Assembly (NCBI GenBank): GCA_963832365.1
Contig: CAWHUL010000011.1
Location: 210,438 to 274,437, forward strand
Direction: 5' to 3'
Length of the DNA: 64,000 bases
From: CAWBRT01 sp963832365
Lineage (GTDB): Bacteria > Acidobacteriota > Terriglobia > Terriglobales > Acidobacteriaceae
The translations under genes were made by a program, and so were the position numbers. Position 1 is the stretch's first letter. Each line of letters opens with the position of its first letter. A model generated the notes under the pieces. It worked only from the letters and a program-made list of their open reading frames with translations. It did no database searches and was not told the origin of the DNA. Shown here one piece after another: positions 8,891 to 18,200 of this stretch.

Positions 8891-9985
8891 ATGGCGCTGA
8901 AGATACGTGAAAAGAAGGAGTGCAGGTGGGACGCAGTTGCCTTGGGCGAAGTGATGTTGCGGCTCGACCCCATCGACAAACGGATTTGGACGGCCCGTTC
9001 GTTCGATGTTTACGAAGGCGGCGGCGAGTACAACGTCACGCGCGGGCTGAAGCGTTGCTTCGGTCTCGACACTGCGATCGTCACCGCGTTTGCGGATAAT
9101 CCAGTTGGGCGTTTGCTGCAAGACCTGATCTACCAGGGCGGCGTCGATCAGTCCTTGGTGCGTTGGATGGAGTTCGACGGCGTTGGGCGAACGATGCGCA
9201 ACGGATTGAATTTCACCGAGCGAGGTTTCGGTGTGCGTGCCGCACTTGGTTGTTCGGACCGCGGCCATACCGCGGTCTCGCAGCTCAAAGCCGGCGACAT
9301 CGATTGGGACGAAATTTTTGGAAAGAGCGGGGCTCGTTGGTTCCACACCGGCGGCATCTTTGCCGCTCTTTCGGAGACGACGCCGGCAGTAGCAATGGAG
9401 GCAATGAAGGCAGCCCGGCGGCATGGCGTAACTGTTTCCTACGATTTGAACTACCGCGAATCGCTCTGGAAGGCCGTGGGAGGCAAGAAGCGGGCGCAGC
9501 AAGTCAATCGCGAATTGGCCCCGCTGGTGGACGTGATGCTCGGCAATGAGGAAGATTTTTCGGCGGCGCTGGGCTTTGAAGTGCCGGGCATGGACGAGCA
9601 CATTTCCAATGTGCAGGTCGAGTCCTTCAAGAAGATGATCGAGCAAGTGGTCAAGCAGTTTCCATTCAGCGTGGTGGCTACCACCTTGCGCAAGGCAAGT
9701 ACGGCCAGCCGCAATGATTGGGGAGCAATCTGCTACGCGGACGGGATTTTTTATGAAGCGGCCATGCGCCGGGACCTTGAAATCTATGATCGCGTTGGCG
9801 GCGGCGATTCGTTTGCATCCGGATTGATCTACGGATTCTTGTCCGGACAGGGGCCGCAGTGGGCCGTCGAGTGCGGTGCCGCACACGGGGCACTTGCCAT
9901 GACGACCCCGGGCGATACCACCATGGCAACGTTGAAGGAAGTGACCCAGGTAATGCGGGGTGTAGGCGCGCGCATTGCCCGCTAA
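8891..9985 (+). CDS. kdgK: 2-keto-3-deoxygluconate kinase (PfkB family)
   Basis: Protein of 364 residues of the ribokinase/PfkB family. It has the N-terminal GGGEYNVTRGLKRCFG sugar-binding segment and the C-terminal DRVGGGDSFASGLIYG anion hole with the catalytic Asp. The long GGGEYN variant is typical of KDG kinases and their close relatives. The adjacent KDPG aldolase gene strongly supports the substrate: kinase and aldolase together turn 2-keto-3-deoxygluconate into pyruvate and glyceraldehyde 3-phosphate. Neither an uptake system nor a KdgR-like regulator is nearby. Confidence 0.85.
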   Translation: MALKIREKKECRWDAVALGEVMLRLDPIDKRIWTARSFDVYEGGGEYNVTRGLKRCFGLDTAIVTAFADNPVGRLLQDLIYQGGVDQSLVRWMEFDGVGRTMRNGLNFTERGFGVRAALGCSDRGHTAVSQLKAGDIDWDEIFGKSGARWFHTGGIFAALSETTPAVAMEAMKAARRHGVTVSYDLNYRESLWKAVGGKKRAQQVNRELAPLVDVMLGNEEDFSAALGFEVPGMDEHISNVQVESFKKMIEQVVKQFPFSVVATTLRKASTASRNDWGAICYADGIFYEAAMRRDLEIYDRVGGGDSFASGLIYGFLSGQGPQWAVECGAAHGALAMTTPGDTTMATLKEVTQVMRGVGARIAR

Positions 9986-10036
9986 GCCTAATCGGTTTCG
10001 TCGGCTTTGATCGCTATGAAAGGGATGAGCGGCAAG

Positions 10037-10693
10037 ATGACTAAGGCGGAAATAACCAGGAAGATCGTCGATATTGGTGTAGTACCTGTTGTGCGTGCCG
10101 CATCGGCTGCCCAGGCAATAGCCGCGGCCGAAGCGGTCTGCGCGGGCGGCATCTCTGTTGTCGAAGTCACGATGACGGTGCCGGGAGCGGTCGAGGTGAT
10201 CGCGCAACTCGTGAAGACCATGGGAAGCGCGGTCCTCGTGGGAGCGGGAACGGTGCTGGATGCCGGCAGCGCCCAGCGGTGCTTGGATGCGGGAGCGCAG
10301 TTCCTGGTGAGTCCCGGCTTCGACCTGGAGACTGTGAAGTTTGCAAACAGTCAGGGCGTGCTGATGATTGCCGGGGCATTGACCCCGACGGAGGTGATCA
10401 CCGCCTGGAACGCTGGATCGGACTTTGTGAAAATCTTTCCGTGCGGAAATGTCGGTGGTGCCAAGTACATCAAAGCGCTCAAGGGGCCTCTGCCACTAAT
10501 CCCAATGATACCGACCGGCGGCGTCAATCTGAACACGGCGGCGGAGTTCATTCAGGCGGGCTCGGCGGCCGTGGGCGTCGGCGGAGAGCTGGTCTTGGCT
10601 GCCGCACTGAAATCCGGCAACACGCGGGAGATTACAGAGCTGGCGAAGCAGTACGTCTCCATCGTGCGTGAAGCACGAGGGCCGCAGGTGTAA
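10037..10693 (+). CDS. eda: KHG/KDPG aldolase
   Basis: Class I aldolase of about 218 residues that cleaves 2-keto-3-deoxy-6-phosphogluconate. VEVTMTVPGA carries the catalytic Glu, FVKIFPCGNVGG carries the Schiff-base Lys, and IPTGGVNLNTAAEF is the phosphate-binding loop. Several Met codons crowd the start (10007, 10016, 10025, 10037). The one at 10037 gives MTKAEITRKI, which best matches the family N-terminus, but no ribosome site clearly decides. It follows kdgK after 51 bases, probably in one operon, and a strong terminator lies 54 bases downstream. Confidence 0.88.
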   Translation: MTKAEITRKIVDIGVVPVVRAASAAQAIAAAEAVCAGGISVVEVTMTVPGAVEVIAQLVKTMGSAVLVGAGTVLDAGSAQRCLDAGAQFLVSPGFDLETVKFANSQGVLMIAGALTPTEVITAWNAGSDFVKIFPCGNVGGAKYIKALKGPLPLIPMIPTGGVNLNTAAEFIQAGSAAVGVGGELVLAAALKSGNTREITELAKQYVSIVREARGPQV

Positions 10694-10746
10694 CTGAGCA
10701 CGTCCTCTGGTGTCGCGGCGATATGCGTATCATCGCCTGAGCATTG

Positions 10747-10773
10747 CCCGCGAACCCGTGTCGCGGGCTTTTT
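10747..10773 (+). terminator. Rho-independent terminator after eda
   Basis: CCCGCGA at 10747-10753 pairs with TCGCGGG at 10761-10767, with a seven-base loop, followed by CTTTTT. It sits between eda and the end of the convergent DUF883 gene. Confidence 0.8.
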
Positions 10774-10796
10774 AACAGGCCAGGCCCCGCAAGCGA

Positions 10797-11066
10797 TTAT
10801 TTCCGCCCAATGAACCAACCGATCAGAACGCCCGCCATGAGGCCGACGGCGAATGTGGTCACAACCGCTTCCGCGGGGTGCCGCTTAATCCGCAGAGTTG
10901 TGTCGTCCATAAGCTCTTCAGCGGCATCGTTAAATTGTTTTCCGGTACGCCTCAGCATGCCAATCGTATCTTCGGCTGCTTCGGCAATGGCGTCGGCCGC
11001 GCGAGAAGCCTTGTGAGCTGCATCCGTAATGTGCTCACCTGTCCTCTCCAACACTGTGTTCGACAT
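10797..11066 (-). CDS. DUF883/YqjD-ElaB-like membrane-anchored protein
   Basis: Protein of 89 residues. The first 60 residues form an amphipathic helical region rich in Ala, Glu and Lys. KRHPAEAVVTTFAVGLMAG (with VLIGWFIGRK following) is a single C-terminal membrane segment with a GxxxG-like face. This is the layout of the ElaB/YqjD/DUF883 proteins, which in enterobacteria sit in the inner membrane and can bind ribosomes in stationary phase. That role is known only for relatives and is inferred here. Confidence 0.75.
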   Translation of the reverse strand: MSNTVLERTGEHITDAAHKASRAADAIAEAAEDTIGMLRRTGKQFNDAAEELMDDTTLRIKRHPAEAVVTTFAVGLMAGVLIGWFIGRK

Positions 11067-11387
11067 GGGTCCTCCATTCTTTGCACGAAAGATAAAGCCT
11101 TGCTAATAAGAACGGACTATTCCAGGGTCGGTACCTGACGGGAGGCCGAGGACGCGAGTGGCACGCTACCTCTGTTTGGTTTCGATGTCTGTGACAATTG
11201 ATCGCAGTGCTTGTGACGCGCGGGTACACATCCAATCGTCGCGATCCCCTCTGCCAATCCCACGCATCGATGCCTGGTTTTGGTAGTTGATTGGCATACC
11301 TTTTAGCCCTATTCTGAACCAGCGCCTTTAGCAAGCGGGCGAAGTTTGCTCGCACGCCTTGCAAAGAAATCGAAAGGTTGAAAGACC
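11067..11387. other. Intergenic region without a supported gene
   Basis: It lies between the divergent DUF883 gene and the acyl-CoA dehydrogenase, so it must hold both promoters. No clear hairpin, operator or short conserved ORF was seen. The reading frames that cross it lack recognisable motifs. Confidence 0.5.
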
Positions 11388-12548
11388 ATGATACTTACTC
11401 CTGAACAGCAAGAGATCCAGCGGTTGGCGCGGGAATTTGCTGAGAAATACATCATCCCTGTTGCCGGCGAGTATGACCGCACGGGTGAATTCCCCGAATT
11501 CATTATCGAAGCAGCTAAGAAGGCCGATCTGCTGGCAATGGGAATTCCGAAGCAGTTCGGTGGCCGGGATCTGGACGCGGTCACGCAGGGAGTGATCCTG
11601 GAAGAATTGGGCTATGGTTGCGCGGGGTTTGCAACCATACTCGGCGTGAACGGTCTGGGATACTACGCGCCGCTGCTTGTGGGCACGGAAGAACAGAAGA
11701 AACTCTATTTCACTCCTATCGCAGAAGGCGGCCTGTCGGCGTTTGCGCTGACGGAACCGGGCGCGGGCTCCGACGTCAGTGCCGGCAAAACCACGGCCAA
11801 GAAGGTTGGCGATGAGTACATCCTGAATGGGAGCAAGTGCTTCATCACTAGCGGCGCCTACGCCAAGATGTTCACCATCTTCGCCCTGACTGATCCCAGC
11901 AAAGGGCTGAAGGGTCTGAGCGCGTTCATCGTGAAAGGTGGATCGCCGGGCCTCATCGTTACCAAGCACGAGAACAAGCTCGGCATCCGCGGCTCCAACA
12001 CGGTTGAGCTGGTCATGCAGGATCTGCAAGTGCCAGCCAGTCAACTCCTGGGCAAAGAGGGCGACGGCATGAGGATCGCCATGTCTTGTCTCGACATGGC
12101 TCGCCCAATGGTCGGCTCTCAGAGCGTCGGAATTGCACAGCGGGCGCTTGACGAATGCCTGAAGTATTTCAGCCAGAAGTATCCCGATCCCAGGAAGCTG
12201 GGTCAGGCTGCTCAGTTCAAGCTGGCGGACATGCGAATCCAGATCGAAGCGGCGAGGCAGATGGTTCGCCACGCACTTTCGGTTAAGGATGCGGGGCTTC
12301 CTATCACGGTCGACTCGGCAATCGCTAAGACCGTGGGCAGCGACACTGCCATGCGTGTCACTACCGACGCACTCGCTTTGCTTGGCGCGTACGGTTATTC
12401 GCACGATTGCGTGGTGGAGAAGCTGGTGCGCGATGCCAAGATTCAGCAACTCTACGAGGGCACAAACCAGGTTCAGCGGCTTGTTATTGCAGGCCAGTTG
12501 ATTGCCAGCATTCAGCCCAAGACCGCAACGGCGAAGGCAGGGAGGTGA
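11388..12548 (+). CDS. Acyl-CoA dehydrogenase
   Basis: FAD-dependent acyl-CoA dehydrogenase of 386 residues, full length. ALTEPGAGSDVSAGKTTAKK is the first signature (FAD and substrate contacts), and GSKCFITSGAYAK the next beta-domain strand. QLYEGTNQVQRLVIA near the C-terminus places the catalytic Glu where short-chain and butyryl-CoA dehydrogenases have it. It is four bases upstream of a second acyl-CoA dehydrogenase and shares a strand with a 4-hydroxybutyryl-CoA-dehydratase-like gene. Chain-length preference cannot be read from the sequence. Confidence 0.92.
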   Translation: MILTPEQQEIQRLAREFAEKYIIPVAGEYDRTGEFPEFIIEAAKKADLLAMGIPKQFGGRDLDAVTQGVILEELGYGCAGFATILGVNGLGYYAPLLVGTEEQKKLYFTPIAEGGLSAFALTEPGAGSDVSAGKTTAKKVGDEYILNGSKCFITSGAYAKMFTIFALTDPSKGLKGLSAFIVKGGSPGLIVTKHENKLGIRGSNTVELVMQDLQVPASQLLGKEGDGMRIAMSCLDMARPMVGSQSVGIAQRALDECLKYFSQKYPDPRKLGQAAQFKLADMRIQIEAARQMVRHALSVKDAGLPITVDSAIAKTVGSDTAMRVTTDALALLGAYGYSHDCVVEKLVRDAKIQQLYEGTNQVQRLVIAGQLIASIQPKTATAKAGR

Positions 12549-12551
12549 AAG

Positions 12552-13676
12552 ATGAGCTATCTATTGACAGAGGACCAACAACTCATTCAGAAAAACGCAC
12601 GCGACTTCGCAACACAGTACCTTGAGCCCTTGGCTGTCCAACTGGACAAGACCGCTGAGTTTCCAGCCGAGGTCGTAAAGAAGATGGCGTCTCATGATTT
12701 TCTTGGCTGGTTCCTGCCCGCTGAATTTGGTGGTGCCGAGTTTGGTTACGTGAGCTATGTGCTGGGCGTGGAAGAGCTGTCGCGTGCAAGTGCGGCGGTG
12801 GCCTCGATCGTGGTGAATCACTCGTCGGCCGCCTACGCGATCAACCGCTGGGGCACGGCAGAGCAGAAGCAGCAGTATCTGCCTGCGCTCGCCAAGGGAG
12901 AAAAGCTAGGCGCGGTGGCTATGAGCGAACCCGGCCCCGGCATCGGTCAGGGACCTGAAGCCGTGATCGCCACTCAGCAGGATGGCGGGTACATACTCAA
13001 TGGACGCAAGTCCTACGTGGCCAACGCGGGCGTAGCGGACTTGTACGTGGTCTTCGGTTGCACGGACGCGGCTGCGGGCGCCAAGAGCCTCACCGCATTT
13101 CTGGTGAGTGCGAAGGCGGCGGGACTTGAAGTGGGCCCGAAGAAGAGCACGATGGGCTTGCGTGCGCGCCCGACGGCAGACGTCGTATTCCGCAATGTTG
13201 CCGCCGAGCTTCTTGGAACCGTCAACGGCGGTACACCGATTGCCGCGGAACTGCTCGCCGCACTCGCTGTTGCCGAAGCTGCACAGACCGTCGGCGTCGT
13301 GGGAATTGCGGTACAGCATGCCGCGAAATACGCGCAGCAACGGGTGCAGTTCGGACGCCCGATCAGCGCCTTTCAAGCTATACAAACGATGTTGGCGGAA
13401 GTGTCCACCAACTGCTACGTTGCGCGGTTGGCGGTTTACGATGCTGCTGCACTGATCGAGCAGGGCAAGCCGTTTGCGACTGAGGCTGCGATGGTGAAGC
13501 TGTTCGCCCAACGGCTGGGAATGAATTCATTGCTTGAGACTTTGCAGATAGAGGGCGGCTACGGCTACAGCGAAGAGATGCTGATGTCAAAGCTGTTCCG
13601 CGATGTCTCCGGGACAACGATTCTTGAAAGTCCTCTCGAATTTCCTGAGCAAGTTGTTGCTGCCAGCATTGCCTGA
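12552..13676 (+). CDS. Second acyl-CoA dehydrogenase, divergent active-site loop
   Basis: Protein of 374 residues, clearly an acyl-CoA dehydrogenase (AMSEPGPGIGQGPEAV, HAAKYAQQRVQFGRPISAFQ in part, ALLEQGK-like helix). The usual YEGTxxxQ loop is replaced by ILESPLEFPEQ, although a Glu still falls at the aligned catalytic position. The AMSEPG signature is also altered (GIGQGPEA in place of GSDVxx). These changes suggest an unusual acyl substrate or an electron-bifurcating/partner role. The gene starts three bases after the first dehydrogenase, so the two are almost certainly cotranslated. Confidence 0.88.
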   Translation: MSYLLTEDQQLIQKNARDFATQYLEPLAVQLDKTAEFPAEVVKKMASHDFLGWFLPAEFGGAEFGYVSYVLGVEELSRASAAVASIVVNHSSAAYAINRWGTAEQKQQYLPALAKGEKLGAVAMSEPGPGIGQGPEAVIATQQDGGYILNGRKSYVANAGVADLYVVFGCTDAAAGAKSLTAFLVSAKAAGLEVGPKKSTMGLRARPTADVVFRNVAAELLGTVNGGTPIAAELLAALAVAEAAQTVGVVGIAVQHAAKYAQQRVQFGRPISAFQAIQTMLAEVSTNCYVARLAVYDAAALIEQGKPFATEAAMVKLFAQRLGMNSLLETLQIEGGYGYSEEMLMSKLFRDVSGTTILESPLEFPEQVVAASIA

Positions 13677-13722
13677 ATCAACGAGGTCAAGATAGGCGAT
13701 GCCTGGATGAGGTAATTCAATC

Positions 13723-15186
13723 ATGATGATGAACGGGCAGCAGTACAAAGAGTCCTTAAAAAAAATGCGCCCAAACGTTTACAAGTGGGGCAAGCTGATT
13801 GAGGACGTCACGACCAATCCTGCGACGAGGCTGCATGTTGAGTCGGTCTCGCGCTCGTACGATGCATCCTTTGACCCCGAGAAGGCGCCCATCTTTACCG
13901 CCAAGTCTCAGTTGACCGGGGAAACTGCGCACCGCTGGAACACCCTGATGAATGGCCCCGAAGGCGTGCTGGGCAACTCCCTGATGAAGCGGGAGCAGTT
14001 CCATCAGTCCGGAACCTGCCAAGGTGCGACTTGCGCCGGGTGGACAGGCATCAACGTTCTCTGGGCCGTAACCTACGAAATGGATAAGGAGTTCGGCACC
14101 AGCTATCACGAACGGTTAAAGAAGTACTTCCGCTTCGTGGAGGACAACGCCTTGTCCCTGGCCGGCGCGATCACAGACGCCAAGGGCAACCGGTCACAGA
14201 AGCCGTCGGCGCAGGCGGATCAGGACACTAACCTGCACATCAAGGAAGTGCGTCCAGATGGGGTCGTGATTCGCGGCTACAAGGTTCAGATTTGCGGTGT
14301 CGCCGCGTGCCACGAAATCATTGTTGTTCCGGGCAGTGGCTACGGTGAGTCCGAAAAGGATTTCTGTGTTGCGGCGGCTGTTCCCCGCGATGCAAAAGGG
14401 CTGACGATTGTCGAAACCCGCCGGCCGAGTGACGCTCGCGACGAAGAAGAAGGCTGGGACGCCCCGAAGGCCGGCAACATCACCCAGGCGTTTTTGCTTT
14501 TTGACGACGTGTTCGTTCCGAACGACCGCGTATTCATGTGCGGCGAGTTCAAGTACAGTGGCAAGTTGATCGGCTACTTTACGGCAATCTACCGTGCCGC
14601 AATCGGCGCCTGTGTCGCCGGACAAGGCGATATCATGATTGGCGCCGCCATCAACATGGCCCGGGCGAATGGGCTCTCGCAAAAGCCTTTCCAGGACAAA
14701 CTCACTCAGATGGCGATCAACAACGAGATTACCTACAGCACTGGCCTCGGCGCCATGCTCGTGGGGAAGGCGCATCCATCCGGAGTGTGGATTCCCGATG
14801 CGCTGCTCGCGCATGTCAACAAAACCCAGGTGGCGAAGCTGCCCTACGAAACCAAGGTCATCGCCCAGGACATCAGCGGCGGCATTGCCGAAACCGGGTG
14901 CTTCCCATCTTATAAGGACTTCCAGTCAGAGCTGTACGGTGCGCAACTCAAGCGCGCTCTTACCGCCGGTGTCGATGGAGAAACCAGGGCTCGTGCAGCG
15001 CGCCTGGTGGAATGGCTCACCGTGGGCGGCGGCATTCCGGGGTGCATGCACGGCGGTGGTTCGCCGGACGGCGCCAGGATGGTGGTGAAGATCATGGAGC
15101 CTTGGGAGAAATACGCGGCGCATGCCAAACGTATTGCGGGCATCACCGCCGAACTTGCCGAACCGCCGGCTCCGCCGAAAAAGTAG
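13723..15186 (+). CDS. 4-hydroxyphenylacetate 3-hydroxylase / 4-hydroxybutyryl-CoA dehydratase family protein
   Basis: Protein of 487 residues, close in length to 4-hydroxybutyryl-CoA dehydratase (about 490), an FAD plus 4Fe-4S radical dehydratase. Similar stretches include NGPEGVLGNSLMKREQFHQS, YRAAIGACVAGQGDIMIGAA and GVDGETRARAARLVEW. As I recall, the cluster ligands of the clostridial enzyme are Cys99, Cys103, His292 and Cys299. Here Cys99 and Cys297 are present, the second Cys is shifted to 104, and Tyr290 sits where His is expected. It may therefore be a variant with a different cluster or a flavin-only relative. The two upstream acyl-CoA dehydrogenases suggest a CoA-ester pathway. Confidence 0.75.
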   Translation: MMMNGQQYKESLKKMRPNVYKWGKLIEDVTTNPATRLHVESVSRSYDASFDPEKAPIFTAKSQLTGETAHRWNTLMNGPEGVLGNSLMKREQFHQSGTCQGATCAGWTGINVLWAVTYEMDKEFGTSYHERLKKYFRFVEDNALSLAGAITDAKGNRSQKPSAQADQDTNLHIKEVRPDGVVIRGYKVQICGVAACHEIIVVPGSGYGESEKDFCVAAAVPRDAKGLTIVETRRPSDARDEEEGWDAPKAGNITQAFLLFDDVFVPNDRVFMCGEFKYSGKLIGYFTAIYRAAIGACVAGQGDIMIGAAINMARANGLSQKPFQDKLTQMAINNEITYSTGLGAMLVGKAHPSGVWIPDALLAHVNKTQVAKLPYETKVIAQDISGGIAETGCFPSYKDFQSELYGAQLKRALTAGVDGETRARAARLVEWLTVGGGIPGCMHGGGSPDGARMVVKIMEPWEKYAAHAKRIAGITAELAEPPAPPKK

Positions 15187-15363
15187 TGGCAGCGACGCTG
15201 CTTCCCGCTTGAACGGCAGAATGTCGTTCATGTGGGCGGTCAGACACGGTGCAATGCGAGTCGGGTCTTGCTCTGGTCCTTCGGCTTCGCGCTTTGGACA
15301 AGCGTTTCAGCCGTGGGGGAAATTTGTTCCCACATTTTCACGCCCGTTATAGCGGTTGTATCT

Positions 15364-15392
15364 TTGCGTCCCTGCGACGTCAGATGTTAAAA
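15364..15392 (+). promoter_or_regulatory. Sigma-70-type promoter for tRNA-Val
   Basis: TTGCGT at 15364-15369 and TTAAAA at 15387-15392 are separated by 17 bases. The expected start is near 15400, about 18 bases before the mature tRNA. Confidence 0.5.
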
Positions 15393-15417
15393 TTGCAAGT
15401 AATTGATTTGTAAGCGT

Positions 15418-15492
<75 letters not shown>

Positions 15493-15587
15493 TCTCTATC
15501 TTCTTACCGCACAGCCACTTACGAGTGGCTGTTGTTTTTTGACTTCCCAAAGTCCCAGCCCGATGGCCAGCCCGAATGGAAAGGTCA

Positions 15588-16784
15588 TCATTGGGTGGCC
15601 TCCGAGGCCGGCTTCATCGCCGTCAGTTGCTCCATGTATAGGCGTTGCGCATCCAGTGCCTTGTCGAAGTTCCCGTGCGTGTAGACGCGCGGTCATATCG
15701 GGCTTGGCATGACGGAGCATGGTCTGGCTGACGGTGATGTCCTTGGTCGTTTCGTTTGCCCACGTGCTCAGGCTGTGGCGGAAGCAGTGCCAACCAAAGT
15801 GCTCGCCTTCGGCCACCAGCCCCAAAGCGATTGCCGCCGGTTTAACGAAATCGGCGTTCATGGTCTGACCCCACATCGGCTGCTTGCCTTTCAGCTGGTC
15901 TGAGGCAAAGATGAAATCCTCGTTCCGGTTGTAAGGCGTTTCCTGCCGCCATTCTTTAAGGGCGATTGCCAGAGCCTCGCACATCGGGACGGCGGCCTTG
16001 CTGGCCTTCGTCTTGGTGCGCTTCCGATCTCGCCCCGCCGGAACACCTGTTCAATAAGGATGCGGTTTTCGCTCCACTTCACGTGTTGCCACCGGAGGCC
16101 AAGGCACTCCGAGATCCTGATGCCTGTGGCCGCAACCAGCAGGACCGCAATGAAGATTGGAAGCGGCAGCCGCTCCAGCAAACGAAACACCTGCCTCGGA
16201 GACAGCAACTTTACCTCGGCATGCTCTTCCTCGCTGGCCGGAATGGTGACCTTATCCAGCGGATTGCGGATGCCGCAGATTTCGTTGAGGTCAACGAAAT
16301 CGAATACCAAGGACATGATCCCCGCAATCTTGGCACAGGTTTCCCAGGCGTAGTCTTCGCCGTCGTGGAGATCAAAGAGCCAGTTGCGTATTGCAAGCGC
16401 CTTCATCTTCTCGGCGACAACATTCTCCCAACGGGGCAGAATGTGGTTGTTGACGTGATACTCGTAGGTTTCGATGGTTCCCTTCGCCTTGCGGCGACCA
16501 TCTTTCTTGCGGAACGGCAGACCATCCTTGACCCAGGCGGCACAGAGTTCGCCGAAGGTCGGCTTGCCAGGGATGGGGTTGTTGATGTGCTTCTCGATTA
16601 GGCCAAGCTCTCCCACATTGAGCCAAGCGGCGTTTTCATCGCCGATGTCATCCACGCGGCCGAGCCGGATGGCGTTTTCCACCATTACTCCATCGCTCGA
16701 CCGGAGCGTCTGATAACACCAAAGCCAATTCATGCCGTCAGCCCGTTCACGTTGTCGGAGCCAGCCTCTTACCTTGTCAGCCAT
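15588..16784 (-). pseudogene. Phage/island tyrosine integrase, two frameshifts
   Basis: Reading - from 16784: an N-terminal SAM-like DNA-binding region (residues about 60-170), then the catalytic domain with AATGIRISECLGLRW (first Arg), HCFRHSLSTWANE (His-x-x-Arg), MLRHAKPDMTAR and finally YTHGNFDKALDAQRLYMEQL with the nucleophilic Tyr. Three frames must be joined: breaks lie near 16025 (EIG / RTKTKASKAA) and near 15690 (TAR / YTHGNF). All catalytic residues can be found, so decay is recent or due to assembly indels. Its position beside tRNA-Val, with the 3' end facing it, is classic for a site-specific integrase. Confidence 0.88.
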
Positions 16785-17121
16785 TGGATTTCTTCCTCCG
16801 GCTCACAGGGGCTGCTTGGCTGATTGTACTGCGGGCAGGCTTTCTCGGAGCGGTGAAATCTGCACCCACTTCGCTCAGCCTATACCGGTAAACATGACGC
16901 AATTGACCCCGATATGGATAACCGCGAATTATGCCTTCACGCGTGAGCTTGAGCACCTCTGGTCTGCGTAGAGACAAGAATTTAGCGACTGCGTCGGCAT
17001 CCACAAATGGCTCCAGAGGGAGCCCAGGACCTGAACAGAAAATCGCGGCATTCTGCCCAGCGCCACCGATATCCGAATTTTCACTCTGAATTGCCATTAG
17101 TTCGCTGTCCAAACCTAACAA
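16777..17121 (-). CDS. Excisionase-like helix-turn-helix protein
   Basis: Small protein of up to 114 residues; the ATG at 17097 (MAIQSEN) is an alternative start. The central part, FVDADAVAKFLSLRRPEVLKL (split: FVDADAVAKFL, SLRRPEVLKLTREG) followed by IRGYPYRGQLRHVYRYRLSEV, is the winged HTH of MerR/excisionase type (HTH_17), ending in a basic tail. Its stop overlaps the integrase start by 8 bases, an arrangement typical of xis-int pairs. It probably directs excision and is co-transcribed with the broken integrase. Confidence 0.75.
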   Translation of the reverse strand: MLGLDSELMAIQSENSDIGGAGQNAAIFCSGPGLPLEPFVDADAVAKFLSLRRPEVLKLTREGIIRGYPYRGQLRHVYRYRLSEVGADFTAPRKPARSTISQAAPVSRRKKSNG

Positions 17122-17354
17122 GCTTTCGAACTACAACACCGGCGAGCGGTCTGTGCGCCAACCGAAGTCCCATCCAAAACATCTCGGCGATAGCATGCAG
17201 TGTGCACGTTCGCTCCGTTAGTCTCTCGCGGTGACACGTCTTCCAGCAGCGTTCCGCGCCGGAGGCATTGACTCATTGGAATGCACCGCGATGTTGGAAT
17301 CTATACGTCGAGGCTCGTAGCCGGCCGCGCTCGTCGGTTTCGAAACCGTCACCT

Positions 17355-17684
17355 TTAGCTGGCCTCAGTCCAGACGGTGTGGTCCTCCAGGAACTTCATG
17401 AGGGCACTCAGGCGGTAGCGGATGGCGCCATCCGGATATCGCACGAACTGTGGCCCTTGGCCACGATGACGCCACTTCTTCATCCGGTCATGGCTAACAC
17501 CCAGGACCTCGGTTGCCTGCCAGGTATCGAGCATGGGGTCGACGGGGATTGGCGTAGTCTCAATCGGTATCACCGGTGGTGTTCTCGTGCCCGCAGGAGA
17601 GACGGGCTGGCTGTGGCTGACCCTATTGTCCGGCGTGCGCACCGGCCGGGCCGGAAAGTTGTTGGTAGTGCTGCTGGGTTGCAA
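17355..17684 (-). CDS. Small helix-turn-helix DNA-binding protein (AlpA/HTH_17-like)
   Basis: Protein of 109 residues with a proline/threonine-rich N-terminal 50 residues and a C-terminal HTH: LDTWQATEVLGVSHDRMKKW, then RHRGQGPQFVRYPDGAIRYR and LSALMKFLED. The recognition helix and the beta-hairpin (R-x-x-G-x-x-P--R-Y) are those of AlpA/excisionase proteins. It lies upstream of the xis-int pair on the same strand and may regulate the element. It has no recognisable partner domain. Confidence 0.7.
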   Translation of the reverse strand: MQPSSTTNNFPARPVRTPDNRVSHSQPVSPAGTRTPPVIPIETTPIPVDPMLDTWQATEVLGVSHDRMKKWRHRGQGPQFVRYPDGAIRYRLSALMKFLEDHTVWTEAS

Positions 17685-18200
17685 AACGGTATCCTCCAGT
17701 ACATGAAATGAAGCAAAGCGGCTTCAAGAGAGACCACTGTGCCCATACCTCGATCATGAACGACGTTTTTTCAGCTTCAAACGCTCAGGGCGGGTTTCCG
17801 AATGCGAAAAAAACGACTATTTTGCCAACGACGCCAGTCAAATGCTAAAGGTAAGCAGCTGCAAATAAAGGCCTTCATAAATTGCTAGCTCTTCCAAGAC
17901 GATTCTTGCAAAATGAAAATATGCCAATTGCACAGAAAAGTTTCGGGCACGCGAAAAAACGTGCTGGCGTCCGCCGGCTGGGATACGCCGGCTTAGCGAG
18001 ACAGGCGGTTCCTCTGCTCGAACTGCTGTTCTGGTCGTACCAGAGTGCCTTGGCGGTGGCCAAGCTGGACTTGACACCTTTGCAGCTGGCTTTTTTGCGG
18101 CGGGGAGGCCGCCATGAATGGCACCGATTTCATGAAGTCGCAAATTGGACGCGGGCGTCCAATGTCCAGATCTCGCGCGCAGCCTGTGGCTGGCCTAGCC
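17685..18200. other. Intergenic region, no convincing gene
   Basis: Open frames cross it on both strands (for example a 130-codon + frame from 17882) but none shows a motif, ribosome site or normal composition. A GC-rich palindromic patch near 18095-18112 (CTTTTTTGCGGCGGGGAGGC) may be a terminator for a - strand transcript. Nothing else was seen. Confidence 0.4.

Noticed and set aside
16015..16035. AGATCGGAAG, resembling a sequencing adapter, at the integrase frameshift
   Set aside because: Only ten bases match and the surrounding sequence codes normally on both sides; noted as a possible artefact but not supported.
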